From positions 434,001 to 498,000 of the forward strand of contig NZ_JAJGAK010000002.1 of NCBI RefSeq assembly GCF_020866925.1: a stretch of DNA of 64,000 nucleotides. Direction: 5' to 3'. Below are positions 1 through 7,532 of the stretch, one piece after another. The notes under the pieces are model-generated. The model ran no database searches, was not told the origin of the DNA, and worked only from the letters and a program-made list of their open reading frames with translations. Each line of letters begins with the position of its first letter. Position 1 is the first letter of the stretch. The DNA is from Noviluteimonas lactosilytica. GTDB lineage: Bacteria; Pseudomonadota; Gammaproteobacteria; Xanthomonadales; Xanthomonadaceae. The position numbers and the translations under genes were made by a program.

Positions 1-713
1 ACAAGTTCCATGCGGTGAAGAACATCCACCTCGACGTCCCCGAGCGCCGCGTCACCGCGCTGATCGGACCGTCGGGCTGCGGCAAGTCGACGCTGCTGCG
101 CGTGTTCAACCGCATCTACGCGCTGTACCCCAGGCAGGTCGCCTCCGGCGAAGTGTTGCTCGACGGGCAGAACGTGCTGGATCCGAAGTACCCGCTCAAC
201 CGCCTGCGCAGCAAGGTCGGCATGGTGTTCCAGAAGCCGGTCCCGTTCCCGATGACGATCTTCGAGAACGTCGCCTATGGCATCCGCCACCACGAACGCC
301 TGTCGAAGTCCGACATGGACGCGCGCGTGGAAGAAGCGCTGCGCCAGGCCGCGCTGTGGGACGAAGTGAAGGACAAGCTCAAGCAGAGCGCGCTGGGCCT
401 CTCCGGCGGCCAGCAGCAGCGCCTGTGCATCGCGCGCGCCGTGGCCCTGCGTCCCGACGTGCTGCTGCTCGACGAACCGACCTCCGCGCTCGACCCGATC
501 TCCACCAGCCGCATCGAGCAGCTGGTCGAGGAACTCAAGCAGCGCTACACGATCGTCATCGTCACCCACAACATGCAGCAGGCCGCGCGCGTGTCCGACT
601 ACACCGCCTTCATGTACCTGGGCGACCTGGTCGAACACGACACGACCGAAACCATCTTCTCCAATCCCTCGAAGCAGCAGACCGAGGACTACATCACGGG
701 GCGCTTCGGCTAA
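1..713 (+). CDS. pstB: Phosphate ABC transporter ATP-binding protein PstB (5' truncated by window edge)
   Basis: This is the ATPase that powers high-affinity phosphate uptake together with PstA/PstC at the inner membrane. The reading frame is open from base 3 (K-F-H-A-V-K-N-I...), so the true start lies upstream of the window. Visible ABC motifs are Walker A (GPSGCGKST), the signature LSGGQQQR, Walker B ([12 protein letters not shown]) and the H-loop (IVTHN), in the normal order and spacing. The C-terminal [10 protein letters not shown] is typical of PstB. The stop codon shares its last base with the phoU start (TAATG), so both belong to one pst operon whose upstream part is not in view. Confidence 0.97.
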   Translation, partial: KFHAVKNIHLDVPERRVTALIGPSGCGKSTLLRVFNRIYALYPRQVASGEVLLDGQNVLDPKYPLNRLRSKVGMVFQKPVPFPMTIFENVAYGIRHHERLSKSDMDARVEEALRQAALWDEVKDKLKQSALGLSGGQQQRLCIARAVALRPDVLLLDEPTSALDPISTSRIEQLVEELKQRYTIVIVTHNMQQAARVSDYTAFMYLGDLVEHDTTETIFSNPSKQQTEDYITGRFG

Positions 714-1417
714 TGGCAACCACGACCATGCACGACCACATCGTCAAGAGCTACGACGAAGAACAGCATCGCCTGCTCGAGGAGATCCTGCGCATGGGCG
801 CGATCGCCGCGTCGCAGCTCGAAGCCGCGCTCGACGTGGTGGAACGCCGCGACGACAAGGCCGCCGAGCGCATCATCGCCAACGACGAAGCGATCGACGC
901 ACTCGAACGCGAGGTCGACCACGGCGTGATGAAGCTCGCCCTGCGCGGCCCGCTCGCGCGCGACCTGCGCACGATCCTCGCCGCGCTCAAGGTCGCCGCG
1001 GACCTCGAACGCATCGGCGACTACGCCGCCAACGTCGCCAAGCGTTCGACCGCGCTGAACCTGTCGCCGCCGCTGCCGCACACGCGCGGCCTCGACGCAC
1101 TCGGCCGCCTCGCACTGGAACAGGTGCGCGACGTCCTCGTCGCCTACCGCGACAACGACGCCGACCTCGCCCAGCGCGTGCGCGCCCGCGACGCCGAACT
1201 CGACACGCTCTACACCGGCCTTTTCCGCGAACTGCTGACCTACATGATGGAAGACGCGCGCGCGATCACCCCGTGCACGCACCTGCTGTTCATGGCCAAG
1301 AACCTCGAACGCATCGGCGACCACGCGACCAACATCGCGGAGAACGTCTGGTTCCTGGTGCATGGCGAGGACCAGCTGCCGCCTCGCGAGAAGCGGGATG
1401 CGACGAATAGTGCGTGA
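713..1417 (+). CDS. phoU: Phosphate-signalling complex protein PhoU
   Basis: PhoU links the Pst transporter to the PhoR sensor kinase and dampens the Pho response when phosphate is plentiful. The 234-residue protein shows the two tandem PhoU three-helix repeats, each with the family motif around LERIGDYAAN (first repeat) and LERIGDHATN (second repeat), whose acidic residues bind metal clusters in known members. The start at 713 overlaps the pstB stop by one base, so translation is probably coupled. Longer in-frame starts inside pstB are not needed. The gene runs directly into the inverted-repeat element that begins nine bases after its stop. Confidence 0.96.
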   Translation: MATTTMHDHIVKSYDEEQHRLLEEILRMGAIAASQLEAALDVVERRDDKAAERIIANDEAIDALEREVDHGVMKLALRGPLARDLRTILAALKVAADLERIGDYAANVAKRSTALNLSPPLPHTRGLDALGRLALEQVRDVLVAYRDNDADLAQRVRARDAELDTLYTGLFRELLTYMMEDARAITPCTHLLFMAKNLERIGDHATNIAENVWFLVHGEDQLPPREKRDATNSA

Positions 1418-1425
1418 AACGAACA

Positions 1426-1544
1426 GCGGGAAACGGGAAACGAAGAGCGGGAAACGGGAGGTTGGCGCTGCTTCGGCCGGTGGGCTTTCGGCCGAAGTGA
1501 AGACTGATTTCCCGTTTCCCGCTTCTTGTTTCCCGTTTCCCCGC
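1426..1544. repeat. Inverted-repeat element, copy 1 (GGGAAAC-rich arms)
   Basis: The left arm (about 1426-1461) is built from GGGAAAC-type units and the right arm (about 1508-1544) carries the matching GTTTCCC units, so the element can fold into a long hairpin. A second, smaller hairpin (TTCGGCC...GGCCGAA) sits in its loop. A second copy with nearly the same left arm lies at 54764-54886. Both copies start within ten bases of the 3' end of a gene (phoU here, the RpiR regulator there). It could act as a REP-like element or as a transcript end. No transposase or RAYT gene is in the window. Confidence 0.85.
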
Positions 1545-1558
1545 CTTGGAGCCTGCAT

Positions 1559-1577
1559 CCCCCCCCCCCCCCCCCCC
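1559..1577. repeat. Homopolymeric C tract (19 C)
   Basis: There are nineteen consecutive C residues, 81 bases before the start codon of the hvfA-like precursor gene and just after the inverted repeat. Tracts of this length are prone to slipped-strand length change. It lies outside any coding region, in what is probably the promoter or leader of the hvf operon. An assembly or base-calling error in tract length is also possible. Confidence 0.9.
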
Positions 1578-1658
1578 GTATCTCCGCCCGGAAGCCCCAC
1601 TCAGGCATCATTGCCCCGCTTCCACCCCCTGCGGCCACGCCGCGTCATGGAGATGCGT

Positions 1659-2048
1659 ATGTCCAGCAAGATGAAATCCCCCCTCGTCCTCGGCGCCGCG
1701 CTCGCGGGCGGCCTCGTGCTGACGGGTTCGTCGTTCGCGATGCATCCGCTCGCTTCCGGTTACATGGCATCCGCCTCGGCCGTGGCCGAGGGCTCGTGCG
1801 GCGCGGAGCACAAGGACAAGATGGCCGCCGAACAGAAGACCGCGGCCGGCGACGAGAAGATGAAGTCCGAAGGCAAGTGCGGCATGGACCACATGGACGC
1901 CGACAAGGACGGCAAGATCACCAAGGCCGAGTACACCGCGGCGCACGCGGACGGCGGCGGGAACTTCGACGGCCACGACGCCAACAAGGACGGCGTGCTC
2001 ACCGCCGATGAGCTCAAGGAACACATGGGCGGCGCCAGCGAGACCTGA
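1659..2048 (+). CDS. hvfA: HvfA-like RiPP metallophore precursor with C-terminal EF-hand pair
   Basis: This 129-residue exported protein looks like the substrate of the MNIO enzyme encoded next to it. It has an N-terminal signal peptide (to about residue 27), then EGSCG (44-48) and EGKCG (71-75), the motif in which HvfA/bufferin-type systems convert Cys to oxazolone-thioamide or thiooxazole groups that bind copper. These are the only two cysteines. The C-terminal half carries two canonical EF-hand loops (80-91, [12 protein letters not shown]; 107-118, [12 protein letters not shown]). The start at 1659 is chosen because GGAG at 1649-1652 is correctly spaced; ATGs at 1647 and 1653 lack a ribosome site. 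The MNIO gene follows after 7 bases. Family membership is strong; modification and copper binding are inferred. Confidence 0.85.
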   Translation: MSSKMKSPLVLGAALAGGLVLTGSSFAMHPLASGYMASASAVAEGSCGAEHKDKMAAEQKTAAGDEKMKSEGKCGMDHMDADKDGKITKAEYTAAHADGGGNFDGHDANKDGVLTADELKEHMGGASET

Positions 2049-2055
2049 TCGCCCG

Positions 2056-2880
2056 ATGCAACGTCCCCTCGCCGACGCCAGCGCGGGACTCGGCCTGCGG
2101 CGCGCCCTCCTGGGCGCGCTGCAGGACGCACCATCGGGCGCGTTCGATTTCCTCGAATGCGCACCGGAAAACTGGATCGGCGTCGGCGGACGCCTGGGCG
2201 ATGCGTTCGACTCGCTCGCTGCGCGCCATCCGATCACGTGCCACGGGTTGTCGCTGTCGCTCGGCGGACCCGCGGCGCTCGACGTCGCGTTCGTCGATCG
2301 CGTCGGTGCGTTTCTCGATCGCCATGCGGTCGGCAGTTACAGCGAACACTTGAGTTATTGCAGCGACGACGGGCAGCTCTACGACCTGCTGCCGATTCCA
2401 TTTACCGTTGAGGCCGTGCGCCATGTGTCCGACCGCATCAAGGCGGTGCAGGATCGGCTCGGCCGCCGCATCGCGATCGAGAACGTCAGTTACTACGCAG
2501 CGCCGAACCGTGCGCTCGACGAGGCGGACTTCGTCAACGCCGTGCTCGATGCGGCCGACTGCGACCTGCTGCTCGACGTCAACAACGTCTACGTCAACGC
2601 GATCAACCACGGTTACGACGCACGCGCGTTCCTCGCGCAAATGCCGAGTGCGCGCGTCGCGCAGTACCACATCGCCGGCCACTTCGACGAAACCGACGAC
2701 CTGAAGATCGACACGCACGGCGCGCCGGTGAAGGACGACGTGTGGGCGCTGCTCGACCATGCGTACGTACTGCACGGCGTGCGACCCACGTTGCTCGAAC
2801 GTGACTTCAACTTCCCGCCGTTCGACGTGTTGCTGGGCGAAGTCGAACGCATCCGCGAAGTGCAGCGCCGCCATGTCTGA
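2056..2880 (+). CDS. hvfB: MNIO-type RiPP maturase (DUF692 family, HvfB/BufB-like)
   Basis: This is a multinuclear non-haem iron-dependent oxidase of the DUF692 family, a TIM-barrel enzyme that rebuilds cysteine side chains in precursor peptides. The 274-residue length is normal. Conserved metal-ligand segments are visible: [46 protein letters not shown] and IDTHGAPV, with His, Glu, Asp and Asn ligands in the usual order. The start at 2056 ([15 protein letters not shown]) follows the precursor gene by 7 bases; upstream in-frame codons lie within that gene. Its last 8 bases overlap the partner gene, so the three genes form one operon. Confidence 0.93.
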   Translation: MQRPLADASAGLGLRRALLGALQDAPSGAFDFLECAPENWIGVGGRLGDAFDSLAARHPITCHGLSLSLGGPAALDVAFVDRVGAFLDRHAVGSYSEHLSYCSDDGQLYDLLPIPFTVEAVRHVSDRIKAVQDRLGRRIAIENVSYYAAPNRALDEADFVNAVLDAADCDLLLDVNNVYVNAINHGYDARAFLAQMPSARVAQYHIAGHFDETDDLKIDTHGAPVKDDVWALLDHAYVLHGVRPTLLERDFNFPPFDVLLGEVERIREVQRRHV

Positions 2881-3634
2881 CACGTTGCGCGACCAGCAAT
2901 TCGCATTCACTGCGCACCTGCGCGACCCGGTGCACCACGCCGCGCCCACGGGCATCGAAGAACGGCGCCTCGCGGTGTATCGCGATCTGCTGTTCAACAG
3001 CCTCGAAGGCTTGCTCGCCTCCAAATTCCCGGTGATCAAGCAGACGCTCGGCGAAGAAGCGTGGCGCGACCTCGTGCGCGCGTTCTACGCGACGCATCGG
3101 TGCGCGACGCCGTTGTTCACCGAAGTCGGCGCCGAGTTCGTCGATTACCTCGGTGCGCCGTCATTACCGCGCACGCGTGAATCCTGGCCCGCGTGGCTCC
3201 CCGAACTCGCGCACTACGAATACCTCGAACTTGCCGTCTCGATCTCCGACGACCCGCTCCCCGCACACGACCCCGACGGTGACCTCCTCGACGGCACACC
3301 GCTGCTCTCCCCGCACGCCCGCCCCGTCGCCTACGCCTGGCCCGTCCACCGCATCGGCCCCGACCACCAACCCGACGCGCCACCGGACCATCCGACCCTC
3401 CTGCTGGTCCGCCGCGATCCCGCGGGCGACGTCCACTTCTCCGAACTCTCGCCGCTGACCTTCCGCCTCCTCCAACTGCTGGAAGCGGCGGACGCCACCG
3501 GCCGCGAAGTCCTCGAAACCCTGGCCGACGAAGCGGCCGCACCGGACCGCGCCGCCTTCCTCCGCGACGGCGCCCGACAGTTCCAGCAGCTGCGCCTCGA
3601 TGCCGTCCTCCTCGGAACCGCACCGCGCTGCTAG
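2873..3634 (+). CDS. hvfC: DUF2063-family RiPP maturation partner (HvfC/BufC-like)
   Basis: DUF2063 proteins deliver or recognise the precursor peptide for the neighbouring MNIO enzyme. This 253-residue protein has the typical N-terminal domain ([12 protein letters not shown], then [27 protein letters not shown] and the region [23 protein letters not shown]). The C-terminal part ([15 protein letters not shown]) resembles the winged-helix-like domain that binds the leader in related systems. The start ATG at 2873 overlaps the end of the MNIO gene by 8 bases, which implies coupled translation. The next gene, rnt, begins only 9 bases downstream and may be co-transcribed. Confidence 0.9.
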   Translation: MSDTLRDQQFAFTAHLRDPVHHAAPTGIEERRLAVYRDLLFNSLEGLLASKFPVIKQTLGEEAWRDLVRAFYATHRCATPLFTEVGAEFVDYLGAPSLPRTRESWPAWLPELAHYEYLELAVSISDDPLPAHDPDGDLLDGTPLLSPHARPVAYAWPVHRIGPDHQPDAPPDHPTLLLVRRDPAGDVHFSELSPLTFRLLQLLEAADATGREVLETLADEAAAPDRAAFLRDGARQFQQLRLDAVLLGTAPRC

Positions 3635-3643
3635 GCTGTCGCG

Positions 3644-4321
3644 ATGACGCAGGCCGAAACCCCGACCGTCGCCGCGAGCGACGCGCCGCTTTTCAAACGC
3701 ATGAACGAACGCTTCCGCGGGTACCTGCCCGTGGTCGTCGACGTGGAAACCGGCGGATTCGACTGGCAGAAGCACGCGCTGCTCGAACTCGCGGTCGTGC
3801 CGATCGACCTCGACGAACAAGGCCGCTACATCCCCGGCGAAGGCGCGAGCGCGCACTTCATTCCCGCGCCCGGCCTGGACATCGATCCGAAGTCGCTGGA
3901 GATCACCGGCATCGTGCTCGACCATCCCTTCCGCCTCGCCAAGCACGAGAAGGAAGGCCTCGACCACGTCTTCGCCGCGGTGCGCGCCGCCGTGCGCAAG
4001 CACAACTGCCAGCGCGCGATCCTCGTCGGCCACAACGCGCACTTCGACCTCAACTTCCTCAACGCCGCGGTCGCGCGCACGCAACACAAGCGCAATCCGT
4101 TCCATCCCTTCAGCGTGTTCGACACGGTGACGCTGGGCGGCGTGGCGTTCGGACAAACCGTGCTCGCCCGCGCCGTGCAGGCCGCGGGCATGGACTGGAA
4201 CAGCGAAGAAGCGCACTCCGCCGTGTACGACGCGGAGAAGACGGCGGCGTTGTTCTGCAAGGTGGCGAACGCGTGGAGCGATCGCTTCGCGACGCCGGCG
4301 TTGCCCGGCACGCAGGCGTAA
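3644..4321 (+). CDS. rnt: Ribonuclease T
   Basis: RNase T is a 3'-to-5' exoribonuclease of the DEDDh superfamily that trims tRNA and other stable RNA 3' ends. The 225-residue protein shows ExoI (VVDVETGGF), ExoII ([11 protein letters not shown]) and ExoIII ([11 protein letters not shown]) with all five catalytic acids and the histidine. The middle segment [16 protein letters not shown] matches RNase T rather than other DEDDh exonucleases. The length is close to the E. coli enzyme (215). It sits 9 bases after the hvfC-like gene; the link is probably only positional. Confidence 0.95.
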   Translation: MTQAETPTVAASDAPLFKRMNERFRGYLPVVVDVETGGFDWQKHALLELAVVPIDLDEQGRYIPGEGASAHFIPAPGLDIDPKSLEITGIVLDHPFRLAKHEKEGLDHVFAAVRAAVRKHNCQRAILVGHNAHFDLNFLNAAVARTQHKRNPFHPFSVFDTVTLGGVAFGQTVLARAVQAAGMDWNSEEAHSAVYDAEKTAALFCKVANAWSDRFATPALPGTQA

Positions 4322-4324
4322 CCG

Positions 4325-4642
4325 TTACGGCGAAGCGAGCTTCAACCCGACGATACCCGCGATGATCAGCCCGAGGCTGACGAGTCGCCCCGCGTTCGAC
4401 GGTTCACCGAGCAACACGATCCCGAGGATCGCCGTGCCGACGGCGCCGACACCGACCCACACCGCGTAAGCCGTGCCGACCGGCAGCGACTTCATCGCGA
4501 TGCCGAGCAAGCCGAGGCTGATCACCATGGACACGAGGGTGCCCACCGTGGGCCACAACTTCGTGAAGCCGTCGGTGTACTTCAGGCCGATGGCCCAACC
4601 GATCTCGAACAGACCCGCGAGGACAAGCACGATCCAGGGCAT
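4325..4642 (-). CDS. sugE: SMR-family guanidinium exporter (SugE/Gdx)
   Basis: This is a 105-residue, four-helix small multidrug resistance protein. The Gdx/SugE subgroup exchanges guanidinium for protons across the inner membrane. The conserved Glu13 ([16 protein letters not shown]) and the subgroup signature [20 protein letters not shown] are present and distinguish it from EmrE-type drug pumps. The start at 4642 has a GGGAG ribosome site 6-7 bases upstream. A guanidine-II riboswitch lies directly before it, which independently supports guanidine as the substrate. It converges with rnt, only 3 bases apart. Confidence 0.95.
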   Translation of the reverse strand: MPWIVLVLAGLFEIGWAIGLKYTDGFTKLWPTVGTLVSMVISLGLLGIAMKSLPVGTAYAVWVGVGAVGTAILGIVLLGEPSNAGRLVSLGLIIAGIVGLKLASP

Positions 4643-4660
4643 GACACGCTCCCATTGCGA

Positions 4661-4708
4661 TTGGGGCCGTCCCCGGATGCGAATGGAGCGGTGGGGTCGT
4701 CCCCACTT
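4661..4708 (-). promoter_or_regulatory. Guanidine-II (mini-ykkC) riboswitch
   Basis: On the minus strand two short GC hairpins stand in tandem in the sugE leader. The 5' one (4706-4691) is GUGGGG-ACGA-CCCCAC and the 3' one (4674-4663) is GGGG-ACGG-CCCC. Two hairpins with ACGR tetraloops a short distance apart, just before the ribosome site of an SMR gene, are the defining features of the guanidine-II class. In this class ligand binding frees the ribosome site. Distance from the second hairpin to the start codon is about 20 bases. Confidence 0.93.
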
Positions 4709-4730
4709 CCCGTGATGGACGGGCAGTTTA

Positions 4731-5477
4731 CTACGCGATGCGCTGCCGCACCGCTTCGAACAACGCAACGCCGGTGGCGACCGACACGTTGAGGCTCTCG
4801 AACTCGCCCGGCATCGGGATGCGCACCAGCTGGTCGCAATGCTCGCGCGTCAAACGACGCAGCCCGTCGGCTTCACCGCCTAGCACGAGCGCGACGTTGC
4901 CCTTGAGGTCGATCGAATACAGCGACGCATCGGCTTCGCCCGCGAGCCCGTAGATCCACACGCCCTGCTGCTGCAGGTCGCGCAGGCAGCGCGCGAGATT
5001 GGTGACGCGCACGACGGGAATGCTGTCGGCCGCGCCCGCGGAGGTCTTGCGCACGGTGGCGTTGACCTGCACCGCCTTGTCCTTCGGGATCACGACCGCG
5101 GTGACCGCGGCAGCGGCGGCGCTGCGCAGGCATGCGCCGAGGTTGTGCGGATCCTGCACGCCGTCGAGGACCAGCACGAGGGCCTTGCCTTCGGCGGCTT
5201 CGACGAGGCCGGCGAGTTCGTCTTCGTCCCAGGTCTTCGCCGCGGCATAGCGCGCGACCGCGCCCTGGTGGCGGAGCCCGCCCGCGACGCCGTCGAGCGC
5301 GTTGGTCGCGACGCGACGGACTTCGATGCCCACCCGGCGCGCGTTGGCCTCGATCTCGGCAATGCGCGGGTTCTTGGCACCGGCCTCGAGCAGGATTTCA
5401 CGCACGTGCTCGGCGTCGTGCTCGATGGCGGAGGCGACGGCGTTGATGCCGGCGATCCATTGGGCGGATTTGTTCAT
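4731..5477 (-). CDS. rlmB: 23S rRNA (guanosine-2251-2'-O-)-methyltransferase RlmB
   Basis: RlmB methylates the ribose of G2251 in the peptidyl-transferase region of 23S rRNA. The 248-residue protein has the N-terminal SpoU substrate-binding domain and the knotted SPOUT domain with motif 1 ([12 protein letters not shown]), motif 2 ([10 protein letters not shown]) and motif 3 ([17 protein letters not shown]). It starts with [14 protein letters not shown]. In many proteobacteria rlmB follows rnr directly; here rnr is about 6 kb away on the other strand. The sugE riboswitch begins about 20 bases beyond its stop. Confidence 0.96.
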   Translation of the reverse strand: MNKSAQWIAGINAVASAIEHDAEHVREILLEAGAKNPRIAEIEANARRVGIEVRRVATNALDGVAGGLRHQGAVARYAAAKTWDEDELAGLVEAAEGKALVLVLDGVQDPHNLGACLRSAAAAAVTAVVIPKDKAVQVNATVRKTSAGAADSIPVVRVTNLARCLRDLQQQGVWIYGLAGEADASLYSIDLKGNVALVLGGEADGLRRLTREHCDQLVRIPMPGEFESLNVSVATGVALFEAVRQRIA

Positions 5478-5516
5478 AGGGGGCGCATTGTGCCTGATGC
5501 GACCCGAAGCTTCCGG

Positions 5517-5981
5517 CTACGCCCCTTCCCTCAGCTCGTCCCGGGCGCCGAGCGCAATCTCGATCAGGCTGATCAGGTCCCGGTCGGCAAGCTCGCCAAG
5601 CTGCGCGATGAGCGGCGCGTACACGGTCTGCGGCGGGACACCAACCGCGACAACGCGATAGCTGGCGAACGTCGCCTGTTCGATGACGCAATCCTTTCCA
5701 CGCAGCACGTCCATCACCCGGCCTTCGACATCGTCGTCCAGCAGGATGATGGACACGGAGACGAACCCCGATCGCTCGACGACACGAACGAACGCATGTT
5801 GACCCGGCACGCTCGTCGGCAACGCTTCCACGATGTCGTGGTACGCGACGCCTTCCGCGAAGCACGGCCCGCTCTCCAATCGGAAGTGCCCGTCCGGCAG
5901 CGCCGTCGCGTCGAGTTGCTCGACGCGAATCGGCGGAAACCCCTCGTCCTGTTCGATCCTGAAGCAAACCTTTGCGATCAC
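5517..5981 (-). CDS. DUF4265 domain-containing protein
   Basis: This 154-residue protein matches the DUF4265 pattern: CFRIEQDEGFPPIRVEQLDA, then a 'SGPCFAEGVAYHDIVE' segment, FVRVVERSGFVSVSI, and a C-terminal VGVPPQTVYAPLIAQL. It has no signal peptide or membrane segment. A GTG start at 5981 is chosen because homology begins there and a GGAAGGA ribosome-like site precedes it by about 9 bases; the frame stays open further upstream without recognisable sequence. The function of the family is unknown. It is divergent from the secreted protein at 6209. Confidence 0.7.
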   Translation of the reverse strand: MIAKVCFRIEQDEGFPPIRVEQLDATALPDGHFRLESGPCFAEGVAYHDIVEALPTSVPGQHAFVRVVERSGFVSVSIILLDDDVEGRVMDVLRGKDCVIEQATFASYRVVAVGVPPQTVYAPLIAQLGELADRDLISLIEIALGARDELREGA

Positions 5982-6208
5982 GGCAGGCAGTCCTTCCCGT
6001 CGGCGGCAGTTCCAGCATTTTGCGCAGATCGTGCGATACCAACTCCTCTGCAAGTTCGGCATTCGTCTGCGATTGCGGACGAGGCTTCGCCGTGCTGACG
6101 TCTCGCGACCTTTCAGGCGACATCTGCGAATCAACACCACCGCACTGACGCCGCGCGCCGCACCCTGCACGCGCACCGAACCGCTGCAATGCCGTCCCTC
6201 CGAACGGG

Positions 6209-6823
6209 ATGGACGCGATCGTGGCGAAAGGAAGCGCGTGGTGCGTGGCAATGTTGTCGGCGGCAGGCATCGCATGCGCCGATCCATGCGATCTCGATGT
6301 ACCGCGCTTCGAGCCGACGTTGGCGACGGTCGCCACGTCGCATCCGCGAAGCACGCGCGTGCCGAGGACGATCGAAGTCGAACTGGCGGGCTTCGCCACG
6401 CGCGCCGAAGCAGCGAAATGCTTCGGCCGGCGTTATCACGAACTTCGACGCGCCGAATACATCACCGCGATCGTGCAGGTCGGCGAAGGCTGGGGCTATC
6501 TCACGCCGGGGAAAGGCGGACGCAACGTGCGCAAGGTCGCGACGGCGCCCTTGTTCGAGGCGTATCGCGCGGCGGGCTTCCGCCTGTTCGCACTCGCGCA
6601 CACGCATCCTTACGGTACGCCGCACTTCTCCGACGTCGACCTGGCCGCGATGCTCAAGGCGGGCAGCGGCGAGTTCTACATGACCAACTGGCGCAACGAA
6701 ACGTGGCGCATGGATGCCACGATGGTCTCCGACCAACTGGAAGCGCGCGCATGGCGGGCGAACGAACGCGGCGTGCGCAGGCTTGCGCGGCACCTGGGCT
6801 TCGAAGGTGAGCGCGTCGAGTAG
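6209..6823 (+). CDS. Exported protein with HTHP...FSDVD motif (DUF4329/JAB-like)
   Basis: This 204-residue protein has an N-terminal signal peptide (hydrophobic stretch to about residue 25, ending ACADP). The C-terminal half contains ALAHTHPYGTPHFSDVDLAAM, followed by a strand-rich segment. The HxHP...D arrangement is reminiscent of JAB/MPN-fold metallopeptidases and of DUF4329 proteins. It may therefore be a periplasmic or secreted amidase or isopeptidase-like protein, but the full JAMM signature (an upstream Glu and the S/T-D-x2-D spacing) cannot be confirmed by eye. It converges with the TetR gene, 6 bases away. Confidence 0.55.
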   Translation: MDAIVAKGSAWCVAMLSAAGIACADPCDLDVPRFEPTLATVATSHPRSTRVPRTIEVELAGFATRAEAAKCFGRRYHELRRAEYITAIVQVGEGWGYLTPGKGGRNVRKVATAPLFEAYRAAGFRLFALAHTHPYGTPHFSDVDLAAMLKAGSGEFYMTNWRNETWRMDATMVSDQLEARAWRANERGVRRLARHLGFEGERVE

Positions 6824-6829
6824 CGGTGC

Positions 6830-7447
6830 TTACTTGCCGTAGCAGGCGAGGAACATATCGACCGCGCCTTCGGCGACCTTCTTCTGCGCTTCGTCGCCCA
6901 GCGGCGGCTGTCCCATCGAGATCTGCGGCCAGAACGCGAAGCTCTTCACCAGCCCCTGCATCTGCGTCGACGCGAACACCGGGTCGTTCGTTTTCAGGCG
7001 CCCGTCCGCGGCGGCGGCGCGGATCCAGATGGTGAGGCTTTCTTCGCGCTGGTTCATGCGCGCGACCATTTCGCGTGCGCGTTCCGGCGAATGGATGCCG
7101 GCGGCGATGGCGACGCGTGCGAGATCGAGGAAGTTGGTGTCGTCCAGCGAGCGCAGCTTCTGCATCACCAGGTCCATGAGCTGATCGCGCAGCGGGCGGT
7201 CGGCGTTGTAGACGAGCTCGCGTCCCTCGGCGCTGCGATCCCACAACTTTTCGAGGATCTGCGCGAACAGTGCTTCCTTGCTCTCGAAGTGGTTGTAGAC
7301 CGTGCGCTTGGAAACCCCGGCGCGCTCGGCGACGCGATCCATGCTCGTCGCCTCGTAGCCGGCCTGGCGGAACTCGGCCACGGCGGCATCGAGGATCGCC
7401 TCGCGTTTGCGGTCGGTCAGGCGGGTCGGGGCGGGCTGCGTGTTCAT
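6830..7447 (-). CDS. TetR/AcrR-family transcriptional regulator (AefR-like)
   Basis: This is a 205-residue one-component repressor. The N-terminal helix-turn-helix is clear (ILDAAVAEFRQAGYEATSMDRVAERAGVSKRTVYNHFESKEALF, about residues 18-60). The C-terminal domain (residues 80-200) resembles the TetR_C_7/AefR-like class. It is transcribed divergently from the metallo-beta-lactamase lipoprotein gene, and a symmetrical AT-rich site lies in the 85-base gap. The likely arrangement is autorepression plus control of the neighbour. The ligand is unknown. Confidence 0.88.
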   Translation of the reverse strand: MNTQPAPTRLTDRKREAILDAAVAEFRQAGYEATSMDRVAERAGVSKRTVYNHFESKEALFAQILEKLWDRSAEGRELVYNADRPLRDQLMDLVMQKLRSLDDTNFLDLARVAIAAGIHSPERAREMVARMNQREESLTIWIRAAAADGRLKTNDPVFASTQMQGLVKSFAFWPQISMGQPPLGDEAQKKVAEGAVDMFLACYGK

Positions 7448-7452
7448 GGCAA

Positions 7453-7480
7453 AAAAGTTTACACCAGTGGGTTTACTTTT
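7453..7480. promoter_or_regulatory. Candidate operator between tetR-type gene and MBL lipoprotein gene
   Basis: AAAAGTTTAC (7453-7462) and GTTTACTTTT (7471-7480) form an imperfect inverted repeat, 7 of 10 symmetric positions, around an 8-base spacer. It also contains a direct repeat of GTTTAC. It begins 5 bases before the TetR-type start codon and lies about 50 bases before the start of the divergent gene, so a dimeric TetR protein bound there could control both promoters. Confidence 0.45.
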
Positions 7481-7532
7481 CTGGATCAGGAACTACACTG
7501 TGTCGTGTACTTCCTGAGCCACCATTCAGCCC

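Noticed and set aside
1362-1658. N-terminal extension of the EF-hand precursor into the repeat
   Set aside because: The extended frame crosses the inverted repeat and the C tract, and the only ribosome site fits the ATG at 1659.
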